Part shown: piece after piece, positions 1 through 9,238 of the stretch
Numbering within the stretch: position 1 is the first letter of the stretch
Layout: every line of letters starts with the position of its first letter
Assembly (NCBI GenBank): GCA_029852775.1
Contig: LEKJ01000003.1
Location: 1 to 64,000 of the forward strand
Direction of reading: 5' to 3'
Length of the DNA stretch: 64,000 nt
Source of the DNA: Pasteurellaceae bacterium LFhippo2
GTDB taxonomy: Bacteria; Pseudomonadota; Gammaproteobacteria; Enterobacterales; Pasteurellaceae
Notes under the pieces: model-generated
The model's database searches: none
Told to the model about the DNA's origin: nothing
The model's input: only the letters and a program-made list of their open reading frames with translations
Program-made: the position numbers and the translations under genes

Positions 1-10
1 GAGATACAAG

Positions 11-48
11 GGACACGGTGTCCGCGGACGTGATGCTCGCGTCCCTAC
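11..48. repeat. REP-like palindromes upstream of pta
   Basis: Two palindromes lie side by side before pta: GGACAC-G-GTGTCC (11-23), then GGACG...CGTCC (26-44) ending in CTAC (45-48), which reads GTAG on the minus strand. The GTAG-plus-palindrome layout matches the other REP-like repeats here, and the inner GCTCGCG resembles the copies near 31.6 and 33.1 kb. It probably lies in the gap between an unseen ackA and pta. Confidence 0.5.
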
Positions 49-65
49 AAAATAAGGAAATAATT

Positions 66-2201
66 ATGTCTAGAACTATTATTCTGATTCCAATCAGCAC
101 AGGTGTTGGTTTAACGAGTGTTAGCTTAGGTTTAGTTCACTCTTTAGAACAAAAAGGCGCAAAAATTGGCTTTTTAAAACCAATCGCACAACCAATCAGC
201 GGTGAAGATACATTAGACCGCTCTACTACGATTATCCGTTTATCACAATCAACAGAAGTGGGTGAACCATTTATGTTGAGCGATGCGGAAGCGCTATTAA
301 GCTCAAACCAAAAAGATGTTTTATTAGAAAAAGTGGTTGAGCGTCATCAACAATTAAGCAAAAACAGCGATATTATTGTTATCGAAGGCTTAATCCCAAC
401 ACGTAAAAATTCTTACGCAACAAGCTTAAACTACGAAATCGCAAAAACATTAGATGCGGAAATCGTGTTAGTTGCAGCACCTTCAGCTGATACTCCAGCA
501 CAATTAAAAGAACGTATTGATACTGCAGCAACTCAATTTGGTGGTCGTAACAACCCTAACCTTTTAGGTGTGGTTATCAATAAATTCAATGCACCAATCG
601 ATGAATCAGGTCGAACACGTCCAGACTTAACTGAAATCTTTGATTCATTCCAACACAGTTCAAATAACATTGCTGAAATCGAAGGTTTATTCAAAACAGG
701 TCCAATCAAATTATTAGCGTGTATTCCTTGGAAAGCTGATTTAATCGCAACTCGTGCTATCGACTTAGTAAAACACTTAGGTGCGGCAATTATCAATGAA
801 GGCGATGTAGCAAAACGCCGTATTCGTTCAATTACATTCTGTGCACGTAGCCTACCTAACATGGTTGATCACTTCAAAACAGGCAGTTTGTTAGTAACTT
901 CTGCAGATCGTCCAGATGTAATCGTTGCAGCATCTCTTGCATCAATGAATGGTGTAGAATTGGGTGCAGTATTATTAACAGGTGGTTACAAAGTGGATAG
1001 CCAAATTATGAAACTTTGCCAACCAGCGTTAGAAACAGGCTTACCAGTATTCCGTATTGAAGGTAATACATGGCAAACTGCTTTAAATCTACAAAGTTTC
1101 AGCCTTGAAGTGCCAGTAGATGATAAAGAGCGTATTGACGCAATTAAGAGCTATGTTTCTGAACAATTTGACGCAGGCTTTATCGAAGGCGTTTCAAAAG
1201 GCGCTGTACGCGCTCGCCGCTTATCTCCAGCTGCATTCCGTTATCAATTAACTGAATTAGCTCGTCAAGCGAAAAAACGTATTGTTCTTCCAGAAGGTGA
1301 TGAACCACGTACAGTTAAAGCAGCAGTATTATGTGCAGAACGCGGTATTGCGGAATGTATCTTATTAGCAAACCCTGCTGAAGTTCAACGTGTTGCTGAC
1401 GCACAAGGCGTTCAATTAGGTAAAGGCATTACAGTTATTGACCCTGAAGCAGTACGTGAAAACTATGTGGCTCGTTTAGTTGAATTACGTAAAAACAAAG
1501 GTATGACCGAAGTTGTTGCACGTGAACAATTAACTGACACTGTAGTATTAGGTACTATGATGTTAGAAGCTAACGAAGTTGATGGTTTAGTATCTGGTGC
1601 AGTTCACACAACAGCAAATACAATCCGTCCGCCAATGCAGATCATCAAAACTGCACCAGGTAACTCAATTATTTCATCTGTGTTCTTTATGTTATTACCA
1701 GATCAAGTTCTTGTTTACGGTGACTGTGCGGTTAACCCAGATCCAAATGCAGAACAATTAGCAGAAATCGCTATCCAATCGGCTGAATCTGCGAAATCAT
1801 TTGGTATCGACCCACGCGTTGCAATGATCTCATACTCTACTGGTACTTCTGGTTCTGGTGCAGATGTTGAGAAAGTTGCAGAAGCAACTCGTATTGCAAA
1901 AGAACGTCGTCCAGATTTAATCATCGACGGTCCATTACAATACGACGCAGCGATTATGGAAGATGTTGCACGCTCTAAAGCGCCTAACTCTCCAGTGGCA
2001 GGTAAAGCAACCGTATTCGTATTCCCTGACTTAAATACAGGTAACACGACTTATAAAGCGGTACAACGTTCAGCAGATTTAGTATCAATTGGTCCAATGC
2101 TTCAAGGTATGCGTAAACCAGTGAATGACTTATCTCGCGGTGCGTTAGTTGATGATATTGTTTACACAATTGCATTAACAGCGATTCAAGCGACTCAATA
2201 G
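66..2201 (+). CDS. pta: phosphate acetyltransferase Pta
   Basis: Interconverts acetyl-CoA plus phosphate and acetyl-phosphate plus CoA in the cytoplasm; with acetate kinase it forms the acetate overflow and ATP-forming route. From the ATG at 66 the protein has 711 residues, the usual length of the long enterobacterial/Pasteurellaceae form. The N-terminal half carries a P-loop-like start ([20 protein letters not shown]) of the regulatory BioD-like domain. The C-terminal PTA_PTB catalytic domain starts near residue 375 and includes [18 protein letters not shown]. The reading frame is open back to 18, but the start at 66 is preferred: it follows AATAAGGAAATAATT and gives the conserved MSRTIILIP start. 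ackA would be expected just upstream, outside the window. A strong terminator follows. Confidence 0.97.
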   Translation: MSRTIILIPISTGVGLTSVSLGLVHSLEQKGAKIGFLKPIAQPISGEDTLDRSTTIIRLSQSTEVGEPFMLSDAEALLSSNQKDVLLEKVVERHQQLSKNSDIIVIEGLIPTRKNSYATSLNYEIAKTLDAEIVLVAAPSADTPAQLKERIDTAATQFGGRNNPNLLGVVINKFNAPIDESGRTRPDLTEIFDSFQHSSNNIAEIEGLFKTGPIKLLACIPWKADLIATRAIDLVKHLGAAIINEGDVAKRRIRSITFCARSLPNMVDHFKTGSLLVTSADRPDVIVAASLASMNGVELGAVLLTGGYKVDSQIMKLCQPALETGLPVFRIEGNTWQTALNLQSFSLEVPVDDKERIDAIKSYVSEQFDAGFIEGVSKGAVRARRLSPAAFRYQLTELARQAKKRIVLPEGDEPRTVKAAVLCAERGIAECILLANPAEVQRVADAQGVQLGKGITVIDPEAVRENYVARLVELRKNKGMTEVVAREQLTDTVVLGTMMLEANEVDGLVSGAVHTTANTIRPPMQIIKTAPGNSIISSVFFMLLPDQVLVYGDCAVNPDPNAEQLAEIAIQSAESAKSFGIDPRVAMISYSTGTSGSGADVEKVAEATRIAKERRPDLIIDGPLQYDAAIMEDVARSKAPNSPVAGKATVFVFPDLNTGNTTYKAVQRSADLVSIGPMLQGMRKPVNDLSRGALVDDIVYTIALTAIQATQ

Positions 2202-2222
2202 TCATATTTGAGATATGCAAAA

Positions 2223-2246
2223 GCCCCCTCTCGAAGGGGGTTTTTT
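2223..2246 (+). terminator. rho-independent terminator of pta
   Basis: A GC stem of CCCCCT paired with AGGGGG is followed at once by TTTTTT. It lies 21 bp after the pta stop codon. Confidence 0.9.
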
Positions 2247-2318
2247 ATACCTACTTGAAAATATATATGGCATTGCTATATACTAACCGTTAATATCTGT
2301 CGGTATAGGAGATTTAAT

Positions 2319-2549
2319 ATGGAAGCATCCGTTTTTATGACAAATCGTACACAAGCGGTTAGATTACCTGCATCAATGCGTTTTGATGATAATGTTAAAA
2401 AAGTAAGCGTGCGTATTGTAGGTAAAGAACGTATTTTAAGCCCTGTTGAAAATAGCTGGGATAGTTTTTTCCTTTCTAGCAATAAAGTAACTGATGACTT
2501 TATGTCTGAACGTGAAATATCAATGCAACCTGAACGTGAAGACTTTTAG
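2319..2549 (+). CDS. vapB: VapB-type antitoxin
   Basis: Seventy-six-residue antitoxin of a type II toxin-antitoxin pair. The N-terminal half ([14 protein letters not shown]) is the AbrB/MazE-like swapped-hairpin DNA-binding motif of VapB proteins. The acidic C-terminal tail ([14 protein letters not shown]) is the part expected to wrap around the toxin. AGGAG at 2308 precedes the ATG. The toxin gene starts 8 bp after its stop, so the two form an operon. Autorepression by the VapBC complex is typical of the family; no operator was assigned. Confidence 0.88.
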   Translation: MEASVFMTNRTQAVRLPASMRFDDNVKKVSVRIVGKERILSPVENSWDSFFLSSNKVTDDFMSEREISMQPEREDF

Positions 2550-2557
2550 GGGCTGAT

Positions 2558-2956
2558 ATGCTGAAATATATGTTAGACACCAATATTGTAATTTACGCAA
2601 TTAAGCGTCGCCCAATTGAAATATTAGAATATTTTAATCGTTACGCAAGCCAACTTTGTGTAAGTAGTATTACTGTTGCAGAACTTTATTATGGCGCAGA
2701 AAAAAGCAGTTATCCTGCTCATAACCTTGCAACTATTGAAGACTTTCTATCGCGCTTAACAATTCTGCCTTATGAATCTAAAGCTGCAGCGCATTTTGGA
2801 AACATTAAGGCAGAATTAAGCAAGACGGGTAAAATTATTGGTGAAAATGATATCCATATTGCAGGACATTGCCGCAGTGAAGGATTGATACTAGTAACAA
2901 ATAACTTACGTGAATTTGAACGAGTAGATGGTTTGCGTTTAGAAAATTGGGTTTAG
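2558..2956 (+). CDS. vapC: VapC-type PIN-domain toxin ribonuclease
   Basis: A 132-residue PIN-domain RNase, the toxin partner of the gene just upstream. The acidic active-site positions of the family are present: MLDTNIVIYAIKRRP at the N-terminus, the Glu of TVAELYYGAE, and the Asp in GENDIHIA. The end, TNNLREFERVDGLRLENW, is typical of VapC. In the VapC2 group the target is initiator tRNA-fMet; that target is inference here. The pair lies directly beside hsdR, converging on a shared terminator, which fits a small defence cluster. No truncation seen. Confidence 0.9.
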   Translation: MLKYMLDTNIVIYAIKRRPIEILEYFNRYASQLCVSSITVAELYYGAEKSSYPAHNLATIEDFLSRLTILPYESKAAAHFGNIKAELSKTGKIIGENDIHIAGHCRSEGLILVTNNLREFERVDGLRLENWV

Positions 2957-2964
2957 TTTCTAGA

Positions 2965-2991
2965 AAAATGGGCGCTCTAAACGCCCATTTT
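2965..2991. terminator. bidirectional terminator between vapC and hsdR
   Basis: Arms AAAATGGGCG and CGCCCATTTT form a perfect 10-bp hairpin around a 7-nt loop. A/T runs on both sides allow it to end both vapBC (plus) and hsdR (minus). Confidence 0.85.
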
Positions 2992-2997
2992 CTATAA

Positions 2998-5900
2998 TCA
3001 AACACTCAACTCATCCGCAATCACTTCTGCCTGTTCAATCACAAAGTTAATTGCTTCTTGTTGCTGATCTGGCGGGTATTTATATAAACGCAGGGTAATA
3101 CGCACTAAATTACGCATTTTGGCACGCACCGCCTCTTTATATTGCCAGTCGATAGTCGCTGATTTGCGCAGTTTATCGGTGATCTCTTTAGCTAATTTCT
3201 TCAACACATCATCGCCTAACTGCTCTACAGCACTACCATTACGGCTTAACGCATCATAGAACGCCATTTCCGCTGGCGAAAGCCCGAGTTTTTCACCACG
3301 ATCCATTCGCTCCACAAACTCTTTACCCATATTCAGCAACTCTTCCAATACTTCCAAAATGGTTAAATTTTGGTTGTGATATTGATTTAATGCCTCTTTT
3401 AAACGGGTTTCAAAGTCTTTTTGAACGGCAATATTGCTTGCGCCTTGCTCGCTGATCTTACTTTTCAGATAACGCTCAATCGCCTCTAACCATAAATCTT
3501 TGGTATCACTGCCCTTAATGGTTTCTAAAAATTCTTCGGAAAGAATATCAATATTAGGCTTCTCACGGTTTAGCAAATCAAAGAGATTAACCGCCCCTTC
3601 CGCATCCACAGCTTTATTCAATAATTCTACTAATTTCAACTGGCGATCAGCATTGCTAGCGGTTGAATTGCCTTCACGTTTTGCAATAATGGCACGTACC
3701 GCATCAAAGAAAGCTAACTCTTTTTGATAGCAACGCACATCAGCATTTGCCCCACATAGACTATAACCTTTCTTCGCATTACGCACCGCCTTTAAGAAAG
3801 CGTTACGTCGTGGCGTTTTATCCTGTTCTGATTTATCGCTATGTTGCGCATCTAAGGCTAAAATATGGTTTGCACCAAGCATTACCTGCTTAAACAACGC
3901 CATTTCATCTTCCAATTTGAGCACATCAAACAGCGGGAAGACCTTATTCTCAACCGCCGTTGCAAATTGTCCACGCACAATATCGATATATTCCAACATC
4001 TTAGTTTTCACCGCTTCGATATTGTGGGTCATCTGCCCTTTGCCATTTGCTCGAGTATATTCTTCCGTTGCCTCACGTAATTCTGTCGTCAGCCCCACAT
4101 AATCGACAATCAAACCGCCATTTTCCTTACTCTTATTGCGGAAAACACGGTTTACACGGGCAATCGCTTGCATTAAATTATGCCCTTTCATTGGCTTATC
4201 GATATACATCGTATGGCAACAAGGCGCATCAAACCCTGTTAGCCACATATCACGCACAATCACGATTTTAAGCGGATCATTCGGGTCTTTAAAACGGCGT
4301 TCTAGCTCTTTCTTGTCTTGTGGGGAATAAACGTGCTGGCGAATATGTTCAGGATCCGTTGCCGCCCCTGTCATAATAATTTTAATCGCCCCTTCATTCA
4401 CATTTTCACTGTGCCATTCAGGGCGTAAAGCGGTGATTTTTTGGTAAAGTTTTACACAAATCTCACGGCTCATTGCCACAACCATTGCTTTACCATCAAC
4501 GCTACTCGTACGCTGTTCCCAATGGGCAACAAAATCTTCCGCCAAACGCTCTAAACGGCTGTCCGTTCCCATTAATTTTTCACGCAAACGGAAGTTATAG
4601 CCATTTTCTTCATCACTAAATAATGCTTCAGCCTCTTGAACCACCGAGCCAAAATCACTACTTTCCGCAATCGGAATTTGACGAGCTTCGTAGATAATCG
4701 GCACCGTTGCGCCATCTTCCACCGCATCGACAATATCATAAATCGACACATAAGCCCCGAATACCTCTTGGGTATCTTTATCATCAAGGCTAATCGGTGT
4801 CCCCGTAAAACCGATAAAAGACGCATTTGGCAATGCATCTCTTAGATGTTTTGCATAACCAACTCGATATTCACCTGTTTGAGTAGCTTGGTTCAATTTC
4901 ATTGTTTGGCTAAAGCCATATTGCGAACGGTGCGCCTCATCGCTGATCACGATAATGTTATGACGATCGTTTAAGATCGGGTGCGATTTTTCGCCTTCTT
5001 GCAAGCCAAATTTTTGAATAGTAGTAAAAATGATCCCGCCCGTTTCTCGTTTCGCAAGTTCTAAGCGTAGCTCATCACGCCCGTCTGCCTGTACGGGCTC
5101 TTGGCGAATAAGATCTTTACCGCCCGAGAAAGTGGCATACAGTTGCCCGTCTAAATCATTACGGTCGGTTACCACCACAATGGTTGGATTTTTCAGTTCA
5201 GGTTCAGATAATAACCTGCCTGCATAGAACAACATTGATAGCGATTTACCCGAACCCTGTGTATGCCACATCACCCCAATTTTGCCGTCACCCTGCTCAC
5301 TGGCAGCAATTAGAGTGCAATCCACCGCTTCATTTACCCCATAGAACTGATGATAAGCCGCAATTTTTTTAATCAACTTGCCATTATCACGCTCAAAAAG
5401 AATAAAGTTCTGCACATAGTTCAGTAGATTTTCAGGTAGGAACAGTCCTTGCAATAAACCATCTAGCTCATTTTCAAAGTGAATACGCTGTTTCGCTTTT
5501 TCATCCACCACACGCCACGGGGTAAAACGCTCAAAATTAGCGGTGAGCGAACCGATACGGGCAGAAATCCCATCACTGATAACAAGTGCTTGGCTATACA
5601 CAAACAGATCGGTAATTTCGTCTTTATAGGTTTGAAGTTGATTAAAGGCTTGGGAAAGGTCAGCGCTCTCTTTTAGGGGATTTTTCAGCTCAAACACCAC
5701 CAACGGCAACCCGTTGATATAACAAATCACATCAGGACGGCGATTGCCTTTGCGCCCTTGAATAGTCAGCTGATTAACCACATCAAAGCGGTTATTTTGT
5801 GGATTTTGGAAGTCAATCAAACGAGCAAAATCAATCTTCTGCTCATTCTCAACACGGTACTCAACCCTCACACCATTGCGCAAAAAACCATAGAAACGTT

Positions 5901-6156
5901 GGTTACGCTCGGTTAAATCGGTAATATCCGCCTTAACCGCCGTTGCCACCACTTCATCTACCGCTGTTTCAGGTAACTGCGGATTTAAACGTGCAACAGC
6001 TTGTTTCAGCAAATCTCTAAACACCACCTCATCAGCCCGATTTCGCCACGGATTTTCCCCTTCGGCATTAATTGTTACCCCAAATGTATATCCCCACCCG
6101 AGATCCTCCAGCGTACGAATTGCCGCCTGTTCAATGGTATTTTCGTTGATGTGCAT
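2998..6156 (-). CDS. hsdR: type I restriction endonuclease, R subunit HsdR
   Basis: Motor and nuclease subunit of a type I restriction-modification enzyme; with HsdM and HsdS it translocates unmethylated DNA and cuts at distance. The 1052 residues are a normal family length. Visible parts are the PD-ExK nuclease site (RRPDV at about 139-143, then FELK at 155-158), Walker A (TQGSGKS, 299-305), the DEAH box of helicase motif II (406-409) and the late helicase motif QAIARVNR. The gene is intact. It is separated from hsdS/hsdM by a HEPN-like gene and by a RAYT plus REP array, so it probably has its own promoter in 6157-6308. That would let restriction be expressed independently of hsdM. Confidence 0.96.
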   Translation of the reverse strand: MHINENTIEQAAIRTLEDLGWGYTFGVTINAEGENPWRNRADEVVFRDLLKQAVARLNPQLPETAVDEVVATAVKADITDLTERNQRFYGFLRNGVRVEYRVENEQKIDFARLIDFQNPQNNRFDVVNQLTIQGRKGNRRPDVICYINGLPLVVFELKNPLKESADLSQAFNQLQTYKDEITDLFVYSQALVISDGISARIGSLTANFERFTPWRVVDEKAKQRIHFENELDGLLQGLFLPENLLNYVQNFILFERDNGKLIKKIAAYHQFYGVNEAVDCTLIAASEQGDGKIGVMWHTQGSGKSLSMLFYAGRLLSEPELKNPTIVVVTDRNDLDGQLYATFSGGKDLIRQEPVQADGRDELRLELAKRETGGIIFTTIQKFGLQEGEKSHPILNDRHNIIVISDEAHRSQYGFSQTMKLNQATQTGEYRVGYAKHLRDALPNASFIGFTGTPISLDDKDTQEVFGAYVSIYDIVDAVEDGATVPIIYEARQIPIAESSDFGSVVQEAEALFSDEENGYNFRLREKLMGTDSRLERLAEDFVAHWEQRTSSVDGKAMVVAMSREICVKLYQKITALRPEWHSENVNEGAIKIIMTGAATDPEHIRQHVYSPQDKKELERRFKDPNDPLKIVIVRDMWLTGFDAPCCHTMYIDKPMKGHNLMQAIARVNRVFRNKSKENGGLIVDYVGLTTELREATEEYTRANGKGQMTHNIEAVKTKMLEYIDIVRGQFATAVENKVFPLFDVLKLEDEMALFKQVMLGANHILALDAQHSDKSEQDKTPRRNAFLKAVRNAKKGYSLCGANADVRCYQKELAFFDAVRAIIAKREGNSTASNADRQLKLVELLNKAVDAEGAVNLFDLLNREKPNIDILSEEFLETIKGSDTKDLWLEAIERYLKSKISEQGASNIAVQKDFETRLKEALNQYHNQNLTILEVLEELLNMGKEFVERMDRGEKLGLSPAEMAFYDALSRNGSAVEQLGDDVLKKLAKEITDKLRKSATIDWQYKEAVRAKMRNLVRITLRLYKYPPDQQQEAINFVIEQAEVIADELSV

Positions 6157-6308
6157 AGGTTGTCCTTGTTATTTTTTAAAAGTCAATCTCAAAATTTTAA
6201 TTTTTCGACACAGATCGAGAAAATAATATTTTTGGTCTGAATTTTGAAATTGTTTGGGTTATAGTTTTCATACAGTTACCCACATTCGATTGTAATTTTA
6301 TAAAGAAT

Positions 6309-6331
6309 GTAGGGGCGTACTGCGTACGCCC
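6309..6331 (+). repeat. REP element upstream of the RAYT gene
   Basis: GTAG followed by arms GGGCGTAC and GTACGCCC around a TGC loop. This is the reference copy of the main 23-bp REP family. It lies in the gap between hsdR and the RAYT gene, 43 bp before the RAYT start. Confidence 0.9.
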
Positions 6332-6374
6332 GCAGACAATGCCAAATATATAAAGAAAATTCATAGGATAATAT

Positions 6375-6863
6375 ATGTCAAAACCACAACGTAAAAACAT
6401 CCGTGCGCAATGGGATAATTACCAAAATGGCACATATTTCATTACAATTTGCACCCACGAAAAACAGCACTATTTTGGCTACATTGCCAATAATGAAATG
6501 CACCTAAATGTTCTTGGATTAAAGCTACAACAAATTATTTTTGATACATTAGCACTGCGAAAAGATCAATTTGTTGAAATCCCCATTTTCACAATTATGC
6601 CTAACCATCTACATTTTTTATTGGTTTTAAATACGGATATTGATTTTTCCCAACATTGTTTTAAATCCAATAAGCGCAATTTATCGTCCATTATTCGTGG
6701 CATTAAATCATCATTAACTAGTTTTGCTATCAAACAACAAATCCCATTTGAATGGCAAAGGGGATATTACGATCGCATTGTTCGTGATGAATACGAATTT
6801 TCAAATGTATATGATTACATTGGGAATAATGTGATCAATTGGCAACAAGATGAGTTTTATTAA
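6375..6863 (+). CDS. REP-associated tyrosine transposase (RAYT, Y1/HUH family)
   Basis: A 162-residue member of the Y1_Tnp/TnpA-REP family, single-copy relatives of IS200/IS605 transposases that act on REP repeats. The metal-binding HUH motif is HLH (residues 78-80, in MPNHLHFLL). The likely catalytic tyrosine is Y131 or Y132 in the conserved block WQRGYYDRIVRDEYEF, followed by YDYIGNNVINW, a family signature. The gene is intact and flanked by REPs: one upstream and five downstream. The REPs carry the GTAG tetranucleotide that this family is known to read as a guide next to the hairpin. It interrupts the hsd locus on the opposite strand. Confidence 0.92.
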   Translation: MSKPQRKNIRAQWDNYQNGTYFITICTHEKQHYFGYIANNEMHLNVLGLKLQQIIFDTLALRKDQFVEIPIFTIMPNHLHFLLVLNTDIDFSQHCFKSNKRNLSSIIRGIKSSLTSFAIKQQIPFEWQRGYYDRIVRDEYEFSNVYDYIGNNVINWQQDEFY

Positions 6864-6893
6864 TGCCAATGTTGATATTTACTTTCGAGCAGC

Positions 6894-7195
6894 GGGCGTA
6901 CGCAGTACGCCCCTACATTCTTTAACTGAATTACATCTGTGTGTGAATAATGCTTATTTGTTGCGGGCGTATGCAGTACGCCCCTACATCCTTTATTTGA
7001 ATTATATCTATGTGTGAATAATGCTCATTTGGTTATGGGCGTACGCAGTACGCCCCTACATTCTTTATTTGAATTACATCTGTGTGTAAATAATGCTCGT
7101 TTGTTGCGGGCGTACGCAGTACGCCCCTACATCCTTTATAAAATTACGATTGGGAGTAAATAATCCTCATTAGTAGGGGCGTACTGCGTACGCCC
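6894..7195. repeat. tandem REP array downstream of the RAYT gene
   Basis: Four REPs in the same orientation (GGGCGTAC-GCA-GTACGCCC then CTAC) at 6894, 6965, 7037 and 7108, then one inverted copy at 7173-7195. The period is 71-72 bp because the spacers are also repeated: each about 48 bp, reading ATTCTTT...GAATTACATCTG, then GTGTGTGAATAATG with small variations. The copy at 6965 has one arm mismatch. This is a tandem amplification of a REP-plus-spacer unit closed by an inverted REP. It fills the 351-bp gap between the RAYT gene and the HEPN-like gene, and no gene is seen in it. Confidence 0.92.
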
Positions 7196-7214
7196 GCACC
7201 TAGCACGGCTCGTG

Positions 7215-7847
7215 CTAGGTGATTTCACATATATAATCAAATTGCCTTTCTAGCCTAATGCCTTTAGCTGACTTAGCATACGGATTTTTCTCAGGCAGTA
7301 AGTTAAGAATAGCGTGAATACCTTCTCCTTCTAAATAAATGAGCTCATTTTTAGTGAAATTTAGCTCCGAATAGCGGATAAGACATTCTAAGCGTTTATC
7401 AATATAAAAAATGATATTATCAAGATGTTGCTTACTTACTTTAAATTGACGATAAATATTATTGATATCAAAATCATCTATATGTGCAACAGCTTTATTT
7501 CTGATTTTATTTACAGAAAAGATCACTCTTTCAAATTCATCACTTAGTTTCAAATTTTTGATAAATTCATTATTCTTAGAAATGAAGTCATTTATTCTAA
7601 AAATATTTACAACACTATTTTTATCAAAAATAATATTTAAGTTTAGAAAAACCATATCTAAATATGCTTTTCTGAAATACTTTAAAAATAAATGATATTC
7701 TTCATAAAATCCTTTCTTTTCAGAAAGAAAATTCATCATTGTTTCCCATTCTTGTAAATAATGATTTATGGTATCCAGTCGGCTATTAATGTCTTTAATA
7801 ACTTTTTCTAATTCTGAATTATCTTTAATAGCTTTAACCACAATCAT
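7215..7847 (-). CDS. HEPN-like protein (AbiU2-type) in the hsd operon
   Basis: A 210-residue, largely helical protein with no certain name. The clearest motif is KIRNKAVAHIDD (residues 114-125), in which R116 and H122 form the R-x5-H signature of HEPN ribonucleases and resemble the AbiU2 group of abortive-infection proteins. No signal peptide or membrane segment is visible. Its ATG overlaps the hsdS stop by 4 bp, so it is probably translationally coupled to hsdS. The coding sequence is very A/T-rich, like the first part of hsdS, which hints at acquisition with the R-M genes. Inference: an accessory defence or regulatory RNase of the type I system. A HEPN fold without nuclease activity is also possible. 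Confidence 0.6.
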   Translation of the reverse strand: MIVVKAIKDNSELEKVIKDINSRLDTINHYLQEWETMMNFLSEKKGFYEEYHLFLKYFRKAYLDMVFLNLNIIFDKNSVVNIFRINDFISKNNEFIKNLKLSDEFERVIFSVNKIRNKAVAHIDDFDINNIYRQFKVSKQHLDNIIFYIDKRLECLIRYSELNFTKNELIYLEGEGIHAILNLLPEKNPYAKSAKGIRLERQFDYICEIT

Positions 7848-9238
7848 AACTCCCCACTCAACAACTTAGGCAATAAACTATCTCTAATGCTTTCTAACGA
7901 AGAAATTTCTTCTATATTATTTCGTATTGCCTTAAAAAAAGGCTCAATGCGAATTTGAAATTGCTTAATAACTTCACTGCTTGGTTCTAAAATTCTCATT
8001 TCTTTGATTGTTTTGGAATTAACTGCTGTAGCAATAGATGATGTACTTCCCAAATCATTAAAATTGAACTTTTTCAGAAATAAATATAGATATTCTGTTG
8101 TTAATACTGATTTTTTCCCTATAAGAAAATGAGCTATTGCCTCATTCGTTGTTGTTTCTTGAGTAGAAATACATACTCGCCCAACAGTTAATTTGAAACT
8201 CAACAATACAGTATTATTAGGAATACGTTTTACATTAAAGCGTTCAACTGCTTCTTTCGTTAAATACTCACTACTTTTCGTAATGTAAGTACTAGCATTT
8301 CCCATATCTTTGATAGAAATCCACTGTATGTCATTAGGATTTTCTGAAAACCATTCTGGTTCTTTTCTTGGTGGAGTTTTACCAATAGCAACATCGAATA
8401 ATTGTTCTGATGATTTAACACCCCACCCCTTCGGCACTTCTCCAACCCCTTCAACTTCCTCAAACCCACTCGGAAATGCTTCTGCAAGTTCCCAAAGCTG
8501 TTGATATTCTGTTGGTTTTTCTACTTGCAACCGGTCTAATTCTTCAAAAGTTTTACCAGAAATAACCTCCATAGCTGCAAGGTTAGCTTGTTGTGCGGTT
8601 TTACCTTGAGCGATAACCTCTGCTTTGGCAGTAACAGGGTCAAAATCAATAAACCAGCTTTTAAAAATCGTTTGAGCGATTTGTTCTAGGGTTTGGTTGA
8701 TTTGGGTGTTTAGGGATATTTTTTCTTCCAAAGTACCAATGATCTCTATAATTTTCTTTTGCTTTTGAAGACTAAAAACAGGAATTTTAATCTTTTTGAT
8801 ATCCTTGATTGGTAGTTGGGGAACTGCTGAGCCAGAAATCAAATTACCAACTTGATTTTTAAAAAGATACGAATTGAGAAAAATATTAATAAATTCGTTA
8901 CAAAACTGCTTATCTTTATTTCTAGCTATAACCATTCCTGAATTTATTCTCACGTGTTCAAAAGGAACTTTATCATCAAATAATGCAACATTTCCTATTG
9001 TTCCTCTCGTTGTGATAACTATATCGCCTCTTTCTAGCTTACCTTTTCTTAATTCATAGTCTTTTATTTGAGAAATGAATGACTTTTCCTCAAACAAAAA
9101 GCCATTATCCGTCACATTTTTTGCTGACAAAAATAAGCAAAAACCTCTATCAGAAAAATCACTTTGTTTAGGGTAGTTTTTACCACGATCACCATCAATA
9201 AATTCTATTGCTGTATTCTCTAAATTAGTTAATTCCAT
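7844..9238 (-). CDS. hsdS: type I R-M specificity subunit HsdS
   Basis: DNA-recognition subunit (464 residues) that sets the target sequence for both methylation and cleavage. Two target-recognition domains are visible: residues about 1-150 and about 265-440. They are joined by the conserved helical spacer LNTQINQTLEQIAQTIFKSWFIDFDP; a second copy of the motif ends the protein (SLESIRDSLLPKLLSGEL). It overlaps hsdM by 14 bp and the HEPN-like gene by 4 bp, so the three form one transcription unit. The recognition-domain DNA is markedly A/T-rich, as expected for parts exchanged by recombination. The recognised sequence cannot be predicted by eye. Confidence 0.94.
   Translation of the reverse strand: MELTNLENTAIEFIDGDRGKNYPKQSDFSDRGFCLFLSAKNVTDNGFLFEEKSFISQIKDYELRKGKLERGDIVITTRGTIGNVALFDDKVPFEHVRINSGMVIARNKDKQFCNEFINIFLNSYLFKNQVGNLISGSAVPQLPIKDIKKIKIPVFSLQKQKKIIEIIGTLEEKISLNTQINQTLEQIAQTIFKSWFIDFDPVTAKAEVIAQGKTAQQANLAAMEVISGKTFEELDRLQVEKPTEYQQLWELAEAFPSGFEEVEGVGEVPKGWGVKSSEQLFDVAIGKTPPRKEPEWFSENPNDIQWISIKDMGNASTYITKSSEYLTKEAVERFNVKRIPNNTVLLSFKLTVGRVCISTQETTTNEAIAHFLIGKKSVLTTEYLYLFLKKFNFNDLGSTSSIATAVNSKTIKEMRILEPSSEVIKQFQIRIEPFFKAIRNNIEEISSLESIRDSLLPKLLSGEL

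Noticed and set aside
18-65. Upstream in-frame start of pta at 18
   Set aside because: The extra residues come from the repeat sequence, and the ATG at 66 has a ribosome site and the conserved N-terminus.
3500-5676. Several plus-strand open frames opposite hsdR
   Set aside because: Their products resemble no protein and they lie fully within the intact hsdR frame.
6894-7195. CRISPR-like array (regular palindromic repeats with about 48-bp spacers)
   Set aside because: The spacers are copies of each other, there are no cas genes, and the repeats match REPs elsewhere in the window linked to a RAYT.
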